A stretch of 57,649 bases of DNA from Bacillota bacterium (GCA_021820965.1 JAKACZ010000031.1:1-57649), one strand, 5' to 3'; counted from the stretch's first letter, positions 41,780 to 51,666 are shown. The notes: generated by a model from the sequence alone, not told the origin. Made by a program: numbers and translations.

Positions 41780-42229
41780 GGGGCCCCTACAGGGGATCGA
41801 CACCCGTTTATGGCGACGTGACCCACTCCCACCCCGTGTGCCACATGGAAACCTGAATGACACGTGTGGGACCGCCAGGTGGTGGCGGCCCTCAAGGAAA
41901 CCCTGACGACCCGGCCCAACATTCTCTTTGTGGCGAACTCCAAGCTGATTACCGTCGAGACCGTCGATCAGTTGTGCGAGGAGCACGTCTCCTTCGTTTC
42001 GCGCTGCCCAACACCTTCGCGTTGACCACCGCGACCAAAACCGAGGTCGCGGAGCACGCGACCTGGATCGAGGGCGATTGCGCGACGCCTCGGCGCCGCG
42101 GAGTATCGGATTTGGGAAACCTCGGGCATCGTCGCGGATCGTTCGGTCCGCCTCGTGGTCGTGGAATCCTCCGCGTTAGTCGGCATCAGATTCAAACTTG
42201 GCGCCGCTGTTCAATTGGTCGTAGCCTAG
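41780..42229 (+). pseudogene. IS1634-family transposase remnant
   Basis: The plus strand gives PHGNLNDT, then VWDRQVVAALKETLTTRPN followed by ILFVANSKLITVETVDQLC and FVSR. In a second frame comes LPNTFALTTATKTEVAEHATW, and again in the first frame AAEYRIWETSGIVADRSVRLV to a stop at 42227. These are consecutive parts of IS1634/IS4-like DDE transposases. At least two indels interrupt the frame. The N-terminal and C-terminal parts are missing. Confidence 0.75.
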
Positions 42230-42572
42230 CAGGAGTTTCCGCGTCAGTGAGTGCAAAACCCCTGGAACCCCGGCAGAATCACGGTTTTGAGCGTTTCGCG
42301 CGTATTATACAACTCAGTGCCGTTGTTGGCGGGACTTGGCGAAAGGCCCCAAACTACCGTCTCACGCGGGATTCGGGAATTTCACCAATAGGTGGTGGGA
42401 ACTCAAGTGTGGTCAACGGGACCCATATAAGGAAACTCCTGCTAGACCGTCGATGAGCTAGATAATGATTCAATGAGCAGTGCCAAACTGTTGACTGTCA
42501 TCTTTGACCGCAAGGAGCCACAGGTTAGCAAGTGCAGAGCCGTGGGCACGACATCCGGTAGCGCCACACCAC

Positions 42573-43439
42573 TCATTCCTGGATCCCCTCGCCTCGGCTC
42601 AGGCCGCGGATGATGTGTTTTTGCACAAACAAAAAGAGGACGACCAAGGGCATCGTTGCCATGATGCCCGCGGCGGAAAGGCGGCGCCACTCCACAGACT
42701 GCGAGCTTACTAAGCGCTGCACTTCCACTTCAATCGGCTGGACAGTATGGCTTGTCGTGACAATCAGCGGCCACTGAAAGGAGTTCCACGATCCGATGAA
42801 AACATACAAGCCGATGGTAAACAGCACCGGTTTGGCCAGCGGCAGTGCCACGGACCAGAGGAACCGGAGGTGGCTGGCACCGTCAATCCGCGCTGCGTCC
42901 CAATAGCTTTTGGGGAGCGTCAGGAAGAACTGGCGCAACAAAAACACGCCAAAAACTGACCCACCGTACGGTAGAATTTGGGCCCAACGCGTGTTGAGCA
43001 GATGCATCTCATGCAAAATCACGTAGTTGGGGATTAAGAGCGCTTCCGCGGGGACCATCATGACCAGCAAGATTAGCAGGAATACGGCGTTACGACCCCT
43101 AAACTCGAGAAAACTCAACGCGTAGGCACTGAGTATGCTTGTGGTTAGAGCGATGGCGACAGTCGTGCCGGTTATGAAAACGGTATTGGCAAAGTACATG
43201 GGCCAACGGCCCATGTACCACATTTCGACATACGGACGAAAGTCAAAATCGGGAATCAGATGTGGGGGAAACATAAACACATGAGCCGGGGTATCCATCG
43301 AAGTGACCAGGGCAATATAGAGAGGGAACAAAAAAGATAAGGCCACGGCGAGGGCTAACACTCCGCGAAAGCCTCGCAGCAGCGTCCGTTGTGGGCGCCA
43401 CTCGGCTGATTTTTGGTTCCGGAAGACGTTGGCACTCAC
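42573..43439 (-). CDS. Carbohydrate ABC transporter permease (UgpE/MalG type)
   Basis: This 288-aa permease has six membrane helices. The conserved EAA loop is SYWDAARIDGASHLRFLWSVALPLAKPVLFTIGLYVFIGSWNSFQWPL. The N-terminal helix ALAVALSFLFPLYIALVTSMD is typical of the MalG/UgpE group. The start GTG 43439 overlaps the TGA of the upstream permease gene (GTGA), with AAAGGTGG in front; a longer open frame upstream is not homologous. It forms the channel with the other permease. An ATPase gene is missing here, so a shared MsmX-like ATPase would be needed. Confidence 0.9.
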   Translation of the reverse strand: MSANVFRNQKSAEWRPQRTLLRGFRGVLALAVALSFLFPLYIALVTSMDTPAHVFMFPPHLIPDFDFRPYVEMWYMGRWPMYFANTVFITGTTVAIALTTSILSAYALSFLEFRGRNAVFLLILLVMMVPAEALLIPNYVILHEMHLLNTRWAQILPYGGSVFGVFLLRQFFLTLPKSYWDAARIDGASHLRFLWSVALPLAKPVLFTIGLYVFIGSWNSFQWPLIVTTSHTVQPIEVEVQRLVSSQSVEWRRLSAAGIMATMPLVVLFLFVQKHIIRGLSRGEGIQE

Positions 43440-44392
43440 TGATAGAACACCCACCTTTTCGACAACCAGTTTTGGATTAGCGTCAACCCGAGAATGATGA
43501 TGACCAACAAGAGGGCCATCGCAGCTGCATAGGATAAGTGAAAGTAGCTGAACGCGGTCTGATAAATTAGCAAGATCAGTGTGAGGGTCGAGTTTTCTGG
43601 GCCGCCGACTGCCGATGAAGGCGTACTGGTCAAGGCAAAGATCTGGGAGAAGGCCTGCAACGTCCCGATCGTCGTCACAATAACCAAAAAGAACAAGGTT
43701 GGAGACAAGAGTGGCAGAATAACCCGCACAAACCGCGTCCAACTGGTCGCTCCATCGATTGCGGCGGCTTCCAAGACCTGGGTGGGAACGTTAGCCATGG
43801 CGGATAGAACAATAATCACATCAAATCCCAAGCCATGCCACAGACTGTATATCGCAATTGACGGCATGGCCATCCGTGGGCTGAGGAGCCATTGGGATTC
43901 GGGCAAATGCAGCCAATGAAGGACGGCATTAAGAATGCCGTATTGCGGATTAAACATCCATAGCCAGGCAATGGAGGTGGCAATCACAGGGGTGATGTAG
44001 GGCAACAGCACAAAGGTCCGGAGCATGGCAAAATATCGGCTTTTCTCATGAATGAGAGCCGCGATCAGCACCGCCCCGACGACGGTGGCGGGAATCATAT
44101 AAGCTGCGTAAAGAAAGGTATTGCGGACCGCCTGCCAGAAGATCGAATAGCTTAGGGCTTCCTTAAAGTCGGTCAAACCGCCGAAGGTGGTATTTACCCC
44201 AAGGAGATGGTAATGGTAAAAGCCCAAGACCAGAGAAACCCCGGCCGGTAGGTACGTGAAGACGATGAGGAAGGCAAACGTGGGCAACAAGAACAGAATC
44301 GGTGTAGCCCAGGCCATTCTTGGTTGCAATGGAATTGTCCGGCGTTGTTTAGACCGTCCGACGCCCATCTGCTCCATTAGCGATTGATCCAA
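43436..44392 (-). CDS. Carbohydrate ABC transporter permease (UgpA/MalF type)
   Basis: This 318-aa permease has six helices and N-terminal basic residues (KQRRTIPLQPRMAW). The EAA loop is TQVLEAAAIDGATSWTRFVRVILPLLSPTLFFLVIVTTIGTLQAFSQIFALT. FVLLPYITPVIATSIAWLWMFNPQYGILNAVL matches UgpA-like permeases for glycerol-3-phosphate or sugars. It is the second gene after the binding protein and is translationally coupled to the next permease by a GTGA overlap. Confidence 0.9.
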   Translation of the reverse strand: MDQSLMEQMGVGRSKQRRTIPLQPRMAWATPILFLLPTFAFLIVFTYLPAGVSLVLGFYHYHLLGVNTTFGGLTDFKEALSYSIFWQAVRNTFLYAAYMIPATVVGAVLIAALIHEKSRYFAMLRTFVLLPYITPVIATSIAWLWMFNPQYGILNAVLHWLHLPESQWLLSPRMAMPSIAIYSLWHGLGFDVIIVLSAMANVPTQVLEAAAIDGATSWTRFVRVILPLLSPTLFFLVIVTTIGTLQAFSQIFALTSTPSSAVGGPENSTLTLILLIYQTAFSYFHLSYAAAMALLLVIIILGLTLIQNWLSKRWVFYQ

Positions 44393-44576
44393 ACGTTTTC
44401 TCCCCCTCGAATAACGTCAGGGGCTGATTAAAAAGGGATATCACGTTAATACCCGTCTGATAGCCGAACCATTTGACGAAAGATCAGCGGTAGGAAGGAT
44501 CTCCGCCCTGCCTTTTGATTAATGGACCAAGCTTCCAGGAAAATCCCTTTGAAACAGCCCCGGGTGTGTGCGACGG

Positions 44577-45899
44577 TTACCCCTTGACTTTTCCTGTTAG
44601 ATAGTTGGTACCAATTTTGGTCATTTGGGCTAATGCTGCCGAGACGCTAATTTGACCGTTCAGCGCTTTTGCGTACGGTGATTCCATCTGGGCTTTAGCC
44701 GCCTCGTAATTAGCGTTGCGGGGCTTGTACCACCAGTACCTGGGGTTGCTAAAGCTTGCGGCCTCTGCTGGATGCGCCTTGTAGAAGGACTTCATCATGG
44801 TGTACTCTTCTGGACCCAGCGGCAGGTAGTTGGTGTGCTCGTCCCAGTAGACGTTGGTCGACGGTGAAGACAACCACTTGATAAAGGTCCACGAGGCCTG
44901 TTTCTGAGCTTTGGTTCCGATGTTGAACATGGCTAGCGACGCACCGTTTATATATTGGTAGGGGTGGCCCGACGAACCGGATGGGGCTGGCACGCCGCCC
45001 ATGACGAACTTTCCCCCAACTGAACCCTTGTCGTAGGTATAACCCGCAGACGCGTCAATCAACATGCCGATATCTCCGGTACCAAAGTCCAATTGATACT
45101 GGTAGCCAGACGTCAAGATCATACGACCGTTCTTGACCCAAGACCGTAGCATGGTCAGTGCGGCCTTGGCTTGGGGATTGTTCAATGCAAAGCGGGTGCG
45201 GTGTGTTTTGGTAGCAAAGATTTTTCCGCCGTCGGCCTTAACGATGTCGAGGTATTGACGCAATGATGGGGTCCATGCGATTCCGTGATATTTGGGACTT
45301 AATGCGGCAATCTCTCCGGCGTCTTGGCCTACCTGCGCCCAAGTCTTAGGAGGCGACGTGATTCCCGCCCGTTTAAACAACGACCTGTTGTAATAGGTGA
45401 CCACAAGGGACTTTTTTTCGAGCGGCATCAGGTACTGTGCTCCGTTTGGTTCTTTCATGTCATTCCAGACAACCGGGCAGTAGAATTTCTTAATTTGGGC
45501 TTCGGTAAGTCCATTGGGTCCCCTCATCCACGGATTGAGCTTGACAATGGCCCCTGCGTGAATTAGCTGGGGCACAATCCATTCACTCAACATGCCGACA
45601 TTGGGCGCCTGTCCCGCTTCGAACGCTGCCAGCCCATGATGCGAAGCGCCGATGGGGTGGAAGGTCACTTGGATATCCGGGTGAGTCAAGTTGAACTGGC
45701 GCACCTCAGCCTTCACTGCCTGATACAAGGCGCCTGAACTGTGCCCCGCCCAATAGGTAATGTGAACGACACGATGTTTGTGGCCGACCGGCTTTGCCGC
45801 AGCACTTGTTGTGGTGGTCGTTCCACAGGCGGATAAAAGAGTGCAGAGAGCTACTCCCGACGCACTTGCCATGCCGATCGTTCGGTGTGTAGAACGCAT
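44577..45899 (-). CDS. ABC transporter solute-binding lipoprotein (UgpB-like, family 1)
   Basis: This 440-aa extracellular binding protein starts at ATG 45899 behind AAGGAGCTCC. The signal peptide SASGVALCTLLSAC ends in a lipobox with Cys 25, followed by a Thr/Ser-rich linker. VHITYWAGHSSGALYQAVKAE, then FNLTHPDIQVTF, resembles UgpB. VTYYNRSLFKRAGITSPPKTWAQV and KQASWTFIKWLSSP are family-1 binding-protein motifs. Ligand is likely a sugar or glycerophosphodiester. It leads a three-gene operon. A gap of about 185 bp to the first permease often allows a stabilising hairpin, but none was identified. Confidence 0.9.
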   Translation of the reverse strand: MRSTHRTIGMASASGVALCTLLSACGTTTTTSAAAKPVGHKHRVVHITYWAGHSSGALYQAVKAEVRQFNLTHPDIQVTFHPIGASHHGLAAFEAGQAPNVGMLSEWIVPQLIHAGAIVKLNPWMRGPNGLTEAQIKKFYCPVVWNDMKEPNGAQYLMPLEKKSLVVTYYNRSLFKRAGITSPPKTWAQVGQDAGEIAALSPKYHGIAWTPSLRQYLDIVKADGGKIFATKTHRTRFALNNPQAKAALTMLRSWVKNGRMILTSGYQYQLDFGTGDIGMLIDASAGYTYDKGSVGGKFVMGGVPAPSGSSGHPYQYINGASLAMFNIGTKAQKQASWTFIKWLSSPSTNVYWDEHTNYLPLGPEEYTMMKSFYKAHPAEAASFSNPRYWWYKPRNANYEAAKAQMESPYAKALNGQISVSAALAQMTKIGTNYLTGKVKG

Positions 45900-46808
45900 T
45901 TGGAGCTCCTTATGGAATATGCAATTTCAATACCAGAGAGGTGGTGGCCAGTATGAGATGCAGAACGCCGCTCGCGAGCCCGACACAGGGCACTCTTTCT
46001 TACGCGTCTCAACAAACGTCTCTGGCTTGATTTAACTGTAGCGACTTTGGACCACTCCGCGGTAAAAGCAGGATAAAGCTTTGGGAAAGCTACCGTAAAT
46101 TCATGCAGCACTCGGGATGGGTATACCGAGTAGGGTCGATTCGACAGCGCGGTATAATGCCCACACTTTGAGGGTTAATGGTCGGAGCGGAGACTGCATT
46201 TTCGGTCGCGCTAGACTAGTGATTCGCCGTTTTGCAATTCCCCTTTCGACAGCCGAAGGATTGTATCCTGGCAGAGGCGAAGGCACGCCGATTATCGAAC
46301 GGGTGGTTTAATATGTGTTACGCAGCCATGTCATCGTGTACTGGTGGTACACCACTCCGGCAGTTCGCTCCGCCAGTGACGAACGATCTCAGTGATAGGG
46401 CTGGCGCGGTCTTGTAAACGCGTATTTATGGCGGTCCGATCCTAACTTTTCCCGACCAGCGAGGCACAATCGACAAAACCCGTACGGAGACTTAACCAGG
46501 CGAGGAGTGGATTTCGCTGATCGAGGACGCCCCGTCATGGCGCGTGATGCCAGTAACGTCCAGGTAACGTATTTGGGCCAGGACTCAAACGTTGCACGGT
46601 ATGCCTACAAGGGAGCGTTGGCGAAATGGCCGCCGCCATATGACGCTGGGGAACTTATCGCACCTGGTGCAAGCCGTCCGACTCTGCCTTGCGGCGTCAA
46701 TGAAATGGCATGAAGGGCGACCACCGGGGCTGATAATGTGATACGCTGGGAAAGGGTGAGGTTTTGTCTCGAAACTTTCTGTGTGTGCGTTAAAGGAGGG
46801 TGGATGGC
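45900..46808. other. Long intergenic region between the ABC operon and the small membrane gene
   Basis: About 900 bp. No credible gene was found. A GCGGTATAATG word at about 46150-46160 is promoter-like, but no ORF with a ribosome binding site follows. The remainder holds only short overlapping frames. The AAAGGAGGG site before 46809 belongs to the next gene. Confidence 0.35.
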
Positions 46809-46949
46809 ATGGCTTTTCTTGTCTTCATATTAATCTTGACGGGGATTCCGATGGCCATTTTGTCCGTGCCGGTGATGAGGAAGTTGAAAGAGACCGATTT
46901 TGCTCTGCTGCGGGATACTCAGAATACGCAGCATCGCCACGGTGCATAG
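46809..46949 (+). CDS. 46-residue single-pass membrane protein
   Basis: ATG 46809 follows AAAGGAGGGTGG, one of the strongest ribosome binding sites in the window. The product begins MAFLVFILILTGIPMAILSV, a single hydrophobic helix of about 20 residues. It is followed by a charged tail RKLKETDFALLRD and QNTQHRHGA. Size and layout fit small bacterial regulatory membrane proteins, but no family is recognised. It stands alone and is too short for most gene finders. Confidence 0.6.
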   Translation: MAFLVFILILTGIPMAILSVPVMRKLKETDFALLRDTQNTQHRHGA

Positions 46950-47381
46950 CGGTTAGCCGGGAGTCGAGGCGGCCATCTTTGTCGGGCCTTCGCATAGCAT
47001 AATCGGGGCTCTCTATATTCGAGCCAAAAATCGACGGAGTACCACATCGGCTGATGAGACTCCAAGGAATTTGGGGCTTTATCGTGTTGCCGTTACCGAC
47101 AAAGGCGCTACGAGCAAGGTTCCTGCCCGGGGCACGGGCATCGCCTCCGATTTTGGAGCAGCTTTACGCTTCGTCTCGGGGCGCAGCGCCTGGGGCCGGG
47201 GATCTCGCATCGGCGCAGCTTTCTCACGAGTCGTGCATGCGGCTTCATCGGGCTTACGGCGCAATGATTTTCGATCGTGACAGCCAGAACTTCTGATCCA
47301 CGAGATCTCCGGGATATAGGCGGAGTGCTGCAGCGCACACGCGGTTGCAGGGGCTGTGCCAATGCACTCTACCGAGAGGTC
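46950..47381. other. Intergenic region without a recognised gene
   Basis: About 430 bp contain only overlapping basic low-complexity frames on both strands. There is no ribosome binding site, hairpin with T-run or repeat that I can support. Confidence 0.35.
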
Positions 47382-48116
47382 TTAGAGTTCTTTCAATTTG
47401 TTCATCGCGCCGAAGTCAAATTCTACGCCAGCTGCAATGGTTTCTTGCCGCATTACGTCGGCGATATGATTTCGGACCTCCGCCGGCACGTCAGGAAGTT
47501 CTTGTGCCAATACCTGCCTAGCCACACCCTTTCCATCCAGTGAAGCCAACGTCCGTAAGGCGCGGGAGTATTCGTTCTGGTAGGTGTGGACCCAATCGGT
47601 ACCGCGCTGTGGTTCACGGCATACTCCGCACAACGTGGGATAACCTTTGTCGATTCGACCCAGAATTTGATAGCCGGCTTTTACGCAAAACTGCGTGAAT
47701 GGCGGGTGCATCACGGCCATGGTAGCCATGGACTGTTTTAATGCGTCAAAACGCTGGCGTGTACCGCCTACAGGGAGGACGTCGTAGTTCATTTCCGGAT
47801 GGTGCTGACGCAGCCAACGGTAGGCCAGACGGCCGAAGCCCGAGTGTGGGTTATCGACCGCTAACACTTGCGAGGTCTCAGTATTGGTGACTACGATTTC
47901 CAAAGGCCCAACGGTTCCTGAAAGAAACGGAACCAGGCCCTTAGCGTCAGACAGAAACAGATTGTCGGGGGATGTATGTATAAGGTCCACTTTATGATCT
48001 TGGATTTCCTTAATTTGCTGATCTCGGGATTCGGTATAGTGCATCTCGACGCCTTTCATGAGCCAGAGTGGCAGATTGTGAGCTCCCGGAAACACCATTA
48101 TACGGATGTGACGCAA
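47382..48116 (-). CDS. SsuA/THI5-like substrate-binding protein without signal peptide
   Basis: This 244-aa protein is related to the NMT1/THI5-like and SsuA group of periplasmic binding proteins. IRIMVFPGAHNLPLWLMKGVEMHYTESRDQQIKEIQDHKVDLIHTSPDNLFLSD gives the typical beta-alpha start and the ligand-loop region T-S-P-D-N. FGRLAYRWLRQHHPEMNYDVLPVGGTRQRFDALKQ matches lobe two. There is no signal peptide or lipobox, and a CGVC motif is present (about residue 165). It may therefore be cytosolic, acting as an enzyme (THI5 proteins make thiamine pyrimidine) or a ligand sensor. No transporter genes are adjacent. Confidence 0.75.
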   Translation of the reverse strand: MRHIRIMVFPGAHNLPLWLMKGVEMHYTESRDQQIKEIQDHKVDLIHTSPDNLFLSDAKGLVPFLSGTVGPLEIVVTNTETSQVLAVDNPHSGFGRLAYRWLRQHHPEMNYDVLPVGGTRQRFDALKQSMATMAVMHPPFTQFCVKAGYQILGRIDKGYPTLCGVCREPQRGTDWVHTYQNEYSRALRTLASLDGKGVARQVLAQELPDVPAEVRNHIADVMRQETIAAGVEFDFGAMNKLKEL

Positions 48117-48658
48117 GGATATCCCTCCAAACTATCGGAAATCTCATCGTGAATAAGAGTTTCCTTCCATATCGTAGTAGCCCTTATGCAGCAATTAATG
48201 TTGGAACTACATCCGGGCGTGGGCGTTGACAGATTGTCGCCATAGGACCGCAACCGGTTTGGCGCCTCTCTTTATACAATGCCTCGCTCAAGCAACGATA
48301 AACATCGCGGCCGACATCGGTAGTCTTCCTAACCTTAGTCGTGAGTGAGGCGATGACGCGAGTTGCGCGACCTGGAGGCTTCAACGGGTCGACGAGGAAC
48401 ATTAGTTCTACTGTATCGGATTGTGAGCCAAATTAGCCTTTTCCGGGTTGGCTCCCAAGCGGAGTATTCTACCAATGGATAGCCATTCCCTTTGAAATTG
48501 CGCTGGCAGCCTGTTGACGGTCGCGGAGGCATCCGGAGCCCCGACATCCGGTCTGCCACAGAACCACAGCCAACCATCAACGGCTGCAACCGTGCGGTAG
48601 TGTAAGAGGTCGGGTCGGGGTGGGGTAGATACCCCTTGGACTCAACTGCCTCCGATGA
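48117..48658. other. Intergenic region between the binding protein and korB
   Basis: About 540 bp. Minus-strand pieces such as TTDVGRDVYRCLSEALYKERR look partly coding but lack a start and family match, so they may be a decayed gene. No terminator for korB that I can support. Confidence 0.35.
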
Positions 48659-49525
48659 TTAGGAAAAGCTGGACACAATACGGTCCCAGGTCGAAACGTC
48701 AACATGCCAGTCCTGCGCCACCAGTGGGATGTCGCTGAATCCTGGGATTTGGGCTTCGTACGGAACCGATTCCTCTTGATAGATCAGGCCGGTGACCAGT
48801 TCACCGGTAGCATCCAACCGGGCCAAAGCCTTCGAACGGTCGTGCGGATCGTAGGCGGCATCGCCATCCAGATTCACCAAGGTCTTCTTATACCAGTCAT
48901 AGGTGTTGACCTTATTGTAGGTGACGCACGGTGAAATCACGTTGACCAGGGCAAAGCCCGGATGCTCGATGCCTTGTTGAATCAACCGCGCCAATTGAGG
49001 CTGCCAACTGGAGAATCCCTGTGCCACAAAAGTAGCCCCGGCCGACACTGCCAGCATCAACGGATGCACCGGACGATCAATGCTGCCCCTCGGGGTGGTT
49101 TTGGTTTTAAACGCCTCCTCGGACGTCGGAGAAGTCTGGCCTTTGGTGAGTCCGTAGATGTGATTGTCCATCACGATGTAAGTGACGTTTGCATTGCGGC
49201 GAAGCGCGTGCATAAAGTGTCCCATGCCGATGGCGTAGGCGTCGCCGTCTCCTCCCGCGGCTAAAACCAATAAGTCGCGATTGGCCAGTTTTAAGCCGAG
49301 GGCCGCGGGAAGTGTACGTCCGTGGGTAACGTGGATGTTGTATGAGTTAATATAGTTGCCAAGCTTACCCGAGCAGCCAATACCGGCAACAATAGCCGTT
49401 GTGCCAGGTTCGGCCCCAACCGCGACGAGCGCCTTTTGCATCGCCGCCAATACGCCGAAATCACCGCAGCCCGGGCACCACCAGGACTTTTCGCTGGTTT
49501 TGAATTCTTGCAGTGTTGCCATCAT
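48659..49525 (-). CDS. korB: 2-oxoacid:ferredoxin oxidoreductase, beta subunit
   Basis: This 288-aa thiamine-diphosphate subunit works with KorA to oxidise a 2-oxoacid such as 2-oxoglutarate or pyruvate to acyl-CoA with reduction of ferredoxin. SWWCPGCGDFGVLAAMQKAL carries the cysteines for the single [4Fe-4S] cluster. GIGCSGKLGNYINSYNIHVTHGRTLPAALGLKLA and the ThDP/Mg motif GGDGDAYAIGMGHFMHALRRN...DNHIYGLTKGQTSPT are typical. The start overlaps the korA stop (ATGA). The two-subunit form lacks a dedicated ferredoxin-like subunit, so a separate ferredoxin is needed. Confidence 0.93.
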   Translation of the reverse strand: MMATLQEFKTSEKSWWCPGCGDFGVLAAMQKALVAVGAEPGTTAIVAGIGCSGKLGNYINSYNIHVTHGRTLPAALGLKLANRDLLVLAAGGDGDAYAIGMGHFMHALRRNANVTYIVMDNHIYGLTKGQTSPTSEEAFKTKTTPRGSIDRPVHPLMLAVSAGATFVAQGFSSWQPQLARLIQQGIEHPGFALVNVISPCVTYNKVNTYDWYKKTLVNLDGDAAYDPHDRSKALARLDATGELVTGLIYQEESVPYEAQIPGFSDIPLVAQDWHVDVSTWDRIVSSFS

Positions 49526-51279
49526 CCACTCACCTCCGCGAACGCCTCAAGCAGGGGACGCGCCTTGTTCACAATCTCCGAGGGAAAGAACTGGACCCCA
49601 TCATATTTGAGCAAACTGTAGCAGCGAGCTTCATCATATACGCCGGCGGTACGCATCAAAAGCGCAACCTGGCCAGTCGCATTTTGCTCGACCACTAAAA
49701 TCTTCTTTGCCTGCGCGAACAGTCTTTCGAAGTCATCCGCCGGGAACGGCGACAAGGTCCGAAGCCAGCTGACCGCGATACGGTACCCGTCTTCTTGCAA
49801 AAGGTCGCCCGCTTCCCGGATTGCGCCTACCGTGGATCCAACGGCCAACAGCACCAAGTCCGCGTCAAGCGGGCCTTCCCATTTGACGCCTTCGCGCATG
49901 GCATGCACCTGCTTCAACTTGGCCATACGCTTTTCCATCATGTGGGTGCGGTTCGCCGGATCCTCCGATACTTTGCCACTGGGCTGATGTTCCACACCAG
50001 TAGCCAGATGTTGACCACGGGCCGTACCCGGAAGCGTTCTGGGCGAGATGCCCTCATCAGTCACGCGGTAGCGATAGTAGGGGGCATCGGACGCCATCGC
50101 CCTCAACTCATCCTCCGTCACCAGCGTTCCCCGTTGTATCTCCACGCGCGGACCGTCCAGCTTGGCACGGTCGATCGTCTGCGACCACAGAGAGAGAGAT
50201 AGGTCAGTGGCGATTAAGACCGGGGTTTGCAGCGTGTCGGCAATGTTAAACGCTTGCCAGCCGTCCTCAAAGGTTTCCTCTAAGGAGCTTGGCGCGATTA
50301 CCACGCGCGGACCTTCCCCGTGGCCGCCGTTAATCATGGCCAGAAGGTCTGACTGCTCTTGCTTGGTGGGCATCCCAGTCGAGGGGCCGGCTCGCTGGGT
50401 GTCGACAATAACCACTGGGATCTCCGCCATGCTGGCCAGCCCAATTCCTTCCTGCATGAGTGAAAAGCCGGGACCTGAGGTTGCGGTCATGGCGCGTGCC
50501 CCGGCATAGCCTGCGCCGATGCAGGCACTGATCGAACCCAGCTCGTCTTCCATTTGCACGACCACACCGCCAACTTGCGGAAACCACTTGGCCAAGGCCT
50601 CCATAATGTCTGTGGCGGGTGTAATGGGATATCCGCACATAATGCGACATCCGCCGGCAATCGCGCCGAGCGCCAACGCGTCATTGCCCGTAAGCACCAA
50701 CCGGTCCCCGGGCACCGGACTGTTCAGCTTTAAGGAGGACACACCCGCGTACTCGGACCGCACGCGGTTGTATCCGTCGAGCAGGGCTTCCTGGTTGGCG
50801 CGGACTATCTCCCCGCCCTTTGCTGAGAACTTTGATGCAATGTAGTCGAGAAAAGGTTTGGTGGGTAGGTTCAAGAGCGCCGCAGACGCACCGACCGATA
50901 CCATATTGCGCATGACGACAGAACCGTGCGATTTGGCGATTTTGGTGAGTGGCAAAGCAATCAGGCGTGCGTTGACGCCGTCCGGCACCACGGGATCAAA
51001 GGCGCTATCTGCCAAAAGCAGGCCGTGCATCAGCTCCCCACCGTAAAGGTTAATAGTGTCCTGATTCAAGGCCACCAATATGTCGCTTTTCTCCGTGGCG
51101 GCTTCCACGCGCTTGTCGGCAATGCGAACCTTGTAGGTCGTGTGGCCCCCCTTGATGCGCGACGAAAAATGTTTGTAACCGTATACGAAGTAACCCATGC
51201 GGGTCAGGACCGTGGAAAGGACGTCGCCGGTCGAATCAATGCCCTCACCTTGTTCTCCGCCGATTTTCCAAGCAATCAT
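49522..51279 (-). CDS. korA: 2-oxoacid:ferredoxin oxidoreductase, fused gamma-alpha subunit
   Basis: This 585-aa subunit consists of an N-terminal gamma (CoA-binding) domain, IAWKIGGEQGEGIDSTGDVLSTVLTRMGYFV, joined to the alpha (ThDP pyrimidine-domain) part. GNDALALGAIAGGCRIMCGYPITPATDIMEALAKW and QMEDELGSISACIGAGYAGARAMTATSGPGFSLMQEGIGLASMAEIPVVIVDTQRAGPSTGMPTKQEQSD are hallmark sequences. This is the KorA form of Actinobacteria and Firmicutes. Together with KorB it can run the oxidative or reductive 2-oxoglutarate step. The ATG follows AGGAGG. Confidence 0.93.
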   Translation of the reverse strand: MIAWKIGGEQGEGIDSTGDVLSTVLTRMGYFVYGYKHFSSRIKGGHTTYKVRIADKRVEAATEKSDILVALNQDTINLYGGELMHGLLLADSAFDPVVPDGVNARLIALPLTKIAKSHGSVVMRNMVSVGASAALLNLPTKPFLDYIASKFSAKGGEIVRANQEALLDGYNRVRSEYAGVSSLKLNSPVPGDRLVLTGNDALALGAIAGGCRIMCGYPITPATDIMEALAKWFPQVGGVVVQMEDELGSISACIGAGYAGARAMTATSGPGFSLMQEGIGLASMAEIPVVIVDTQRAGPSTGMPTKQEQSDLLAMINGGHGEGPRVVIAPSSLEETFEDGWQAFNIADTLQTPVLIATDLSLSLWSQTIDRAKLDGPRVEIQRGTLVTEDELRAMASDAPYYRYRVTDEGISPRTLPGTARGQHLATGVEHQPSGKVSEDPANRTHMMEKRMAKLKQVHAMREGVKWEGPLDADLVLLAVGSTVGAIREAGDLLQEDGYRIAVSWLRTLSPFPADDFERLFAQAKKILVVEQNATGQVALLMRTAGVYDEARCYSLLKYDGVQFFPSEIVNKARPLLEAFAEVSG

Positions 51280-51666
51280 TTGGAAGGCCTCCTGTTCGTT
51301 GTTAATTATATTGCAATACGGACGGCACGGAAACGGCGGGGCTCCGGGACATATCTCACCGAGCAGCTCAGGGATGAATCATAGGCGAGGTTTGGTGCGG
51401 AGTTCATGGCGAAAGATGTGGGACAGCGAGAAAAAGACTGGCCGTGGTGTACCACGACCTGGGCAAGGCAGCCTATAAAGTGCGGAGCGTGAAATCGGGC
51501 GGTGGCATCGAGCCCGGACGGATCGGGTAGTACTGCCGACGACCTGGCGGCCAACAGAACCGCTGGCGAGGGAAGAACCCGTGGACAAGAACGAAGTGGG
51601 ATTCTGTCCTCGGGATCTAATCTGCCGCTAGGTTGAATGATCGGTGTTTAGATGTCTACGATCAAA
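51280..51666. other. Intergenic region between korA and the YktB gene
   Basis: About 390 bp. A minus-strand frame (51306-51554) encodes arginine-rich low-quality peptide and has no ribosome binding site. Nothing else was recognised. The korA promoter should lie at its left end. Confidence 0.35.

Noticed and set aside
45900..46800. Possible genes in the long gap before the small membrane gene
   Set aside because: All frames are below 90 codons, overlap one another, and lack start signals and recognisable motifs.
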